Assembly (NCBI GenBank): GCA_022712775.1
Contig: JAFLJZ010000287.1
Span: 1-6,363, forward strand
Origin: Sulfurimonas sp.
Lineage (GTDB): Bacteria; Campylobacterota; Campylobacteria; Campylobacterales; Sulfurimonadaceae
Length of the DNA stretch: 6,363 bases
Direction of reading: 5' to 3'
In this document: positions 6,177 through 6,363 of the stretch, piece by piece
Layout: each line of letters begins with the position of its first letter
Position numbering within the stretch: position 1 is the stretch's first letter
The notes under the pieces: generated by a model
Told to the model about the DNA's origin: nothing
The model's input: the letters and a program-made list of their open reading frames with translations, nothing else
Databases searched by the model: none
Made by a program: the position numbers and the translations under genes

Positions 6177-6363
6177 ATGGCTAAGAAAAAAATATTATTT
6201 GAGTGCCAACATTGTGGGTTTACAACACCAAAATGGATGGGTAAATGTACAAATTGTGCTTCTTGGGATTCCTTTATAGAACTAAATGAGCATCAACAAG
6301 AAGTTATAAAACAAACAAAGTCTAGCTCCTCGCAAAGTACTAAAGCGATTAGTATTAATGATA
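6177..6363 (+). CDS. radA: DNA repair protein RadA (Sms), N-terminal fragment cut by the window end
   Basis: RadA is a RecA-related ATPase/helicase that processes recombination intermediates during repair. Only the first 62 codons are in the window. They contain the diagnostic zinc-binding motif: C10-x-x-C13 and C24-x-x-C27, with G-F-T-T-P-K-W-M-G-K between the pairs and W30-D just after, matching the family pattern CxxCG....KW.G.C..C..W. This is followed by a polar S/Q/K-rich linker (about 38-57) leading to A-I-S-I-N-D, the usual run-in to the ATPase core, which begins beyond the right edge. AAAGG at 6165-6169 sits seven bases before the ATG. The gene has its own candidate promoter and is insulated from the preceding gene by a hairpin. 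Confidence 0.95.
   Translation, partial: MAKKKILFECQHCGFTTPKWMGKCTNCASWDSFIELNEHQQEVIKQTKSSSSQSTKAISIND

Overview
The window is AT-rich and tightly packed, and it looks like a chromosomal housekeeping region of a Campylobacterota (epsilonproteobacterial) genome, most likely a free-living Sulfurimonas-like lineage. The reasons are the proteobacterial use of RNase Y, a short FtsY that consists only of the NG core, TATAAT-type -10 boxes without strong -35 boxes, and the gene order fcl-rny divergent from a thioredoxin-like lipoprotein, ftsY and radA. From memory, that order resembles the Cj1205c-Cj1209 region of Campylobacter jejuni; I could not check this. The genus is inference.

Left half, minus strand, reading leftwards from about 2410: a 5-formyltetrahydrofolate cyclo-ligase (1849-2409), RNase Y (267-1835), and a secreted PstS-like short phosphate-binding-type protein that starts inside the last codons of rny and runs off the left edge (1-277). 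The spacings are 13 bp and an 11 bp overlap, so these are probably one transcript.

Right half, plus strand, from about 2440: a TlpA/ResA-like thioredoxin lipoprotein (2490-3044) abuts ftsY (3045-3929) with no spacer. A consensus -10 box then precedes a 706-residue cytoplasmic protein (3970-6090) with a WD40-like beta-propeller followed by a helical region. By hand alignment the helical region contains three ungapped tandem repeats of about 85 residues. A perfect 13 bp hairpin with a T-rich tail closes this unit, and a new -10 box precedes radA, which is cut by the right edge (6177-6363).

The two halves share an 80 bp divergent intergenic region in which the best promoter candidates for the two directions face each other. 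Most genes are ordinary. The propeller-plus-repeat protein inserted between ftsY and radA is the only one without a recognisable function and is the most interesting object here. I see no mobile element, CRISPR array, tRNA or rRNA, and no gene-free stretch longer than about 90 bases.
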